From the NCBI RefSeq assembly GCF_029784155.1, contig NC_073692.1, forward strand, positions 420,629,440-420,693,439: a stretch of DNA of 64,000 nt, given 5' to 3'. A program made the translations under genes and the position numbers. The DNA is from Uranotaenia lowii. Its lineage: Eukaryota > Arthropoda > Insecta > Diptera > Culicidae. This document shows, in pieces, positions 62,609 through 64,000 of this stretch. The notes under the pieces are model-generated. The model was given only the letters and a program-made list of their open reading frames with translations, did not search any database and was not told the DNA's origin. How positions within the stretch are numbered: the first letter of the stretch is position 1; every line of letters starts with the position of its first letter.

Positions 62609-64000
62609 TATTCTGTTAAGTCGTCCTTCTGAAAGATTTACCAAAACCAAACCGAATTTGGTTGAAATATTGTCAAATGTTATACCACTGAAAATCCTAT
62701 AAAATTTTTACGAACACGTTAATAATACTAGGCTATTTAAATTTTGTTAAATTTTCATAATTGAACCTTTTACTTTTCAAATTAAGAAAAATTTGATAAT
62801 TTTTAAATACCACGTTTCAGAGCTTCGGGTTTTTTTTTTTGAATAAGCAAATTTGGTCAAATGCTGATGGATATCCGATGTTATAAAACAAAACTTTCTT
62901 TTCGAATAGTTGAAGAAACTTTCAAATATAATTTTGATTAAGATGTGAATGTGGTTGAAAGTATTTTTATAGTTTGATACGATCTGTTTTCCTGAGGCTT
63001 TCTAAACTTCCCAAAATTAAAGGTAGAGTTCAGTCGAAAGCTCACAACAATGTAGAGACCACTTCAAAAACCAATGGTATGAAATAATTAATAACAATCG
63101 GAAAAATATTGCCTAATACCTTTTTGATGCAAAGCACAAATAAGACAAAGTAAAAAAATTTACATTTTTTCTAGGTGCAAAGCCTTTAAGAGCTTATTTC
63201 CTCTAACATGGAAGCGCTAATTCCAATGCAATTAGTTAATTTTCTATCAGCTCTTGTTTTCTAGATAACTCTTGAAAATAGGTAAAAATTCTTAAAATAA
63301 ATTTGTGCACTTTTTTGACAAACTATAAATTTTTAATCCAATGAACCACTTTTCAGAAGACCGCGTATAATTTTGTCATCTGAGAAAAAAGTTACAGATA
63401 CTTTCTTTTTTGCTAATTTTTTTTCTTCAATCTAGCAAAAATACGGTAAATTTGACTGAATTTTAGAAAAAAATTGAGCCAATTTAAATCCTTGATATTT
63501 TTTTGAACCGAAGTCAAATCATGGCATAGTCTGCAACAAAGTCGTTAAAATAGTTAAAATCTTGAATATCGAATACTCAAAGACTTTCCTGAATGTTAGA
63601 AATAGTTGTAGTCTTATCTATTCCAAGTTCTAAAAATTGAAAGATTTCATTATTTCAGCGTATCTGTGAAAAGAATTGCTAATCTGAATCCGTGATTGAA
63701 TAAATACACATCATCTAAAAAAAATTTACTGATTTGAAATCTGGTTTCAGTTTTCACGTAGCCTCAGGAATTTATTTATTAGTTATCAAAGGTCGATTTT
63801 ATTGAAAACTGATCAATTTTTCATTTTTCACACGTTATACCACTAAATCTTAAAGCGATAGATAAAATCAGTCAAATGATTTATAATCAGCACGCCACAA
63901 TCTTCTTAAATCTGTTATTAAATAAAATAAAATTATTTAAAATTATCTCTTATCAAAAATAAAAGGTTTTCGAAGATTGTGGCATGCTAAATTTGAATCA
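62609..64000. other. AT-rich spacer to the window end
   Basis: No gene, RNA gene or defined repeat was recognised. At 63890-63980 the phrase ACAATCTTCTTAA is followed by an inverted CGAAGATTGTGGCATGCTAA (against AGCACGCCACAATCTTC), a short imperfect inverted repeat. Confidence 0.45.

Overview
The window looks like AT-rich nuclear DNA from a dipteran insect, most likely a mosquito. The reasons are a fasciclin 3-like gene tail with conventional GT-AG introns, a very high load of small TIR elements, tRNA-derived SINEs and an RTE-type LINE, and the tandem 'AACTCGAAAACTAATGAAGC' text typical of mosquito intergenic DNA. Nothing is organised like a prokaryotic genome: there are no operons or CRISPR arrays. 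Almost every long open reading frame is a by-product of short-period repeats.

Only one host gene is supported with reasonable confidence. It is the 3' end of a fasciclin 3 (Fas3) homologue on the + strand: a cytoplasmic-tail exon at 10257-10533 and a terminal exon at 25332-25550, in matching phase across a 14.8-kb intron. The intron is a nested stack. A 5'-truncated RTE-like LINE (about 11330-19050) is split by a TIR element (11764-17291). That element in turn carries a 4.4-kb insert of eight head-to-tail 501-bp units, each with a tRNA-like Pol III cassette, closed by a ninth inverted copy that forms a 434-bp-arm palindrome. An 11-bp direct repeat brackets the whole insert. A hAT-type MITE (22333-22718, perfect 8-bp TSD) lies further along the intron.

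Layout from left to right: a 9-bp satellite (1-3298) that changes from AATTTTGTC to ATTTTTGTC units near 2012; AT-rich spacer; a possible decayed spliced gene (about 5531-9123) invaded by a frameshifted pogo/Tigger transposon (6757-8571) and an inverted-repeat element (8581-8940); a fold-back MITE (9608-10054); Fas3 with its loaded intron; AT-rich spacer holding a retroposed unit (28366-29477, 9-bp TSD), CCCGG-type repeats, low-complexity GAGACCT and TGATCC tracts, a repeat duplicated at 38855 and 52918, and an intact tRNA-derived SINE with TSDs (39680-39888). These are followed by a second ATTTTTGTC satellite (42171-44460), preceded by a 9-bp TCATTYCAA tract. Next come a mirrored (AT)n plus CCAGAA-repeat pair (47279-47860 and 50590-50764) enclosing a 2.2-kb hAT-like element and a GC-rich, hairpin-dense island; degenerate tandem arrays (50.8-51.4 kb and 58.0-60.1 kb); and a Tc1-like fold-back element (61387-62606) whose arms each look like a complete MITE.

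The most unusual objects are the tRNA-bearing 501-bp array with its palindromic end, the GC-rich hairpin island at 50.13-50.37 kb, and the paired 9-bp satellites. All identities and percentages were judged by eye; no alignment, folding or database search was run.
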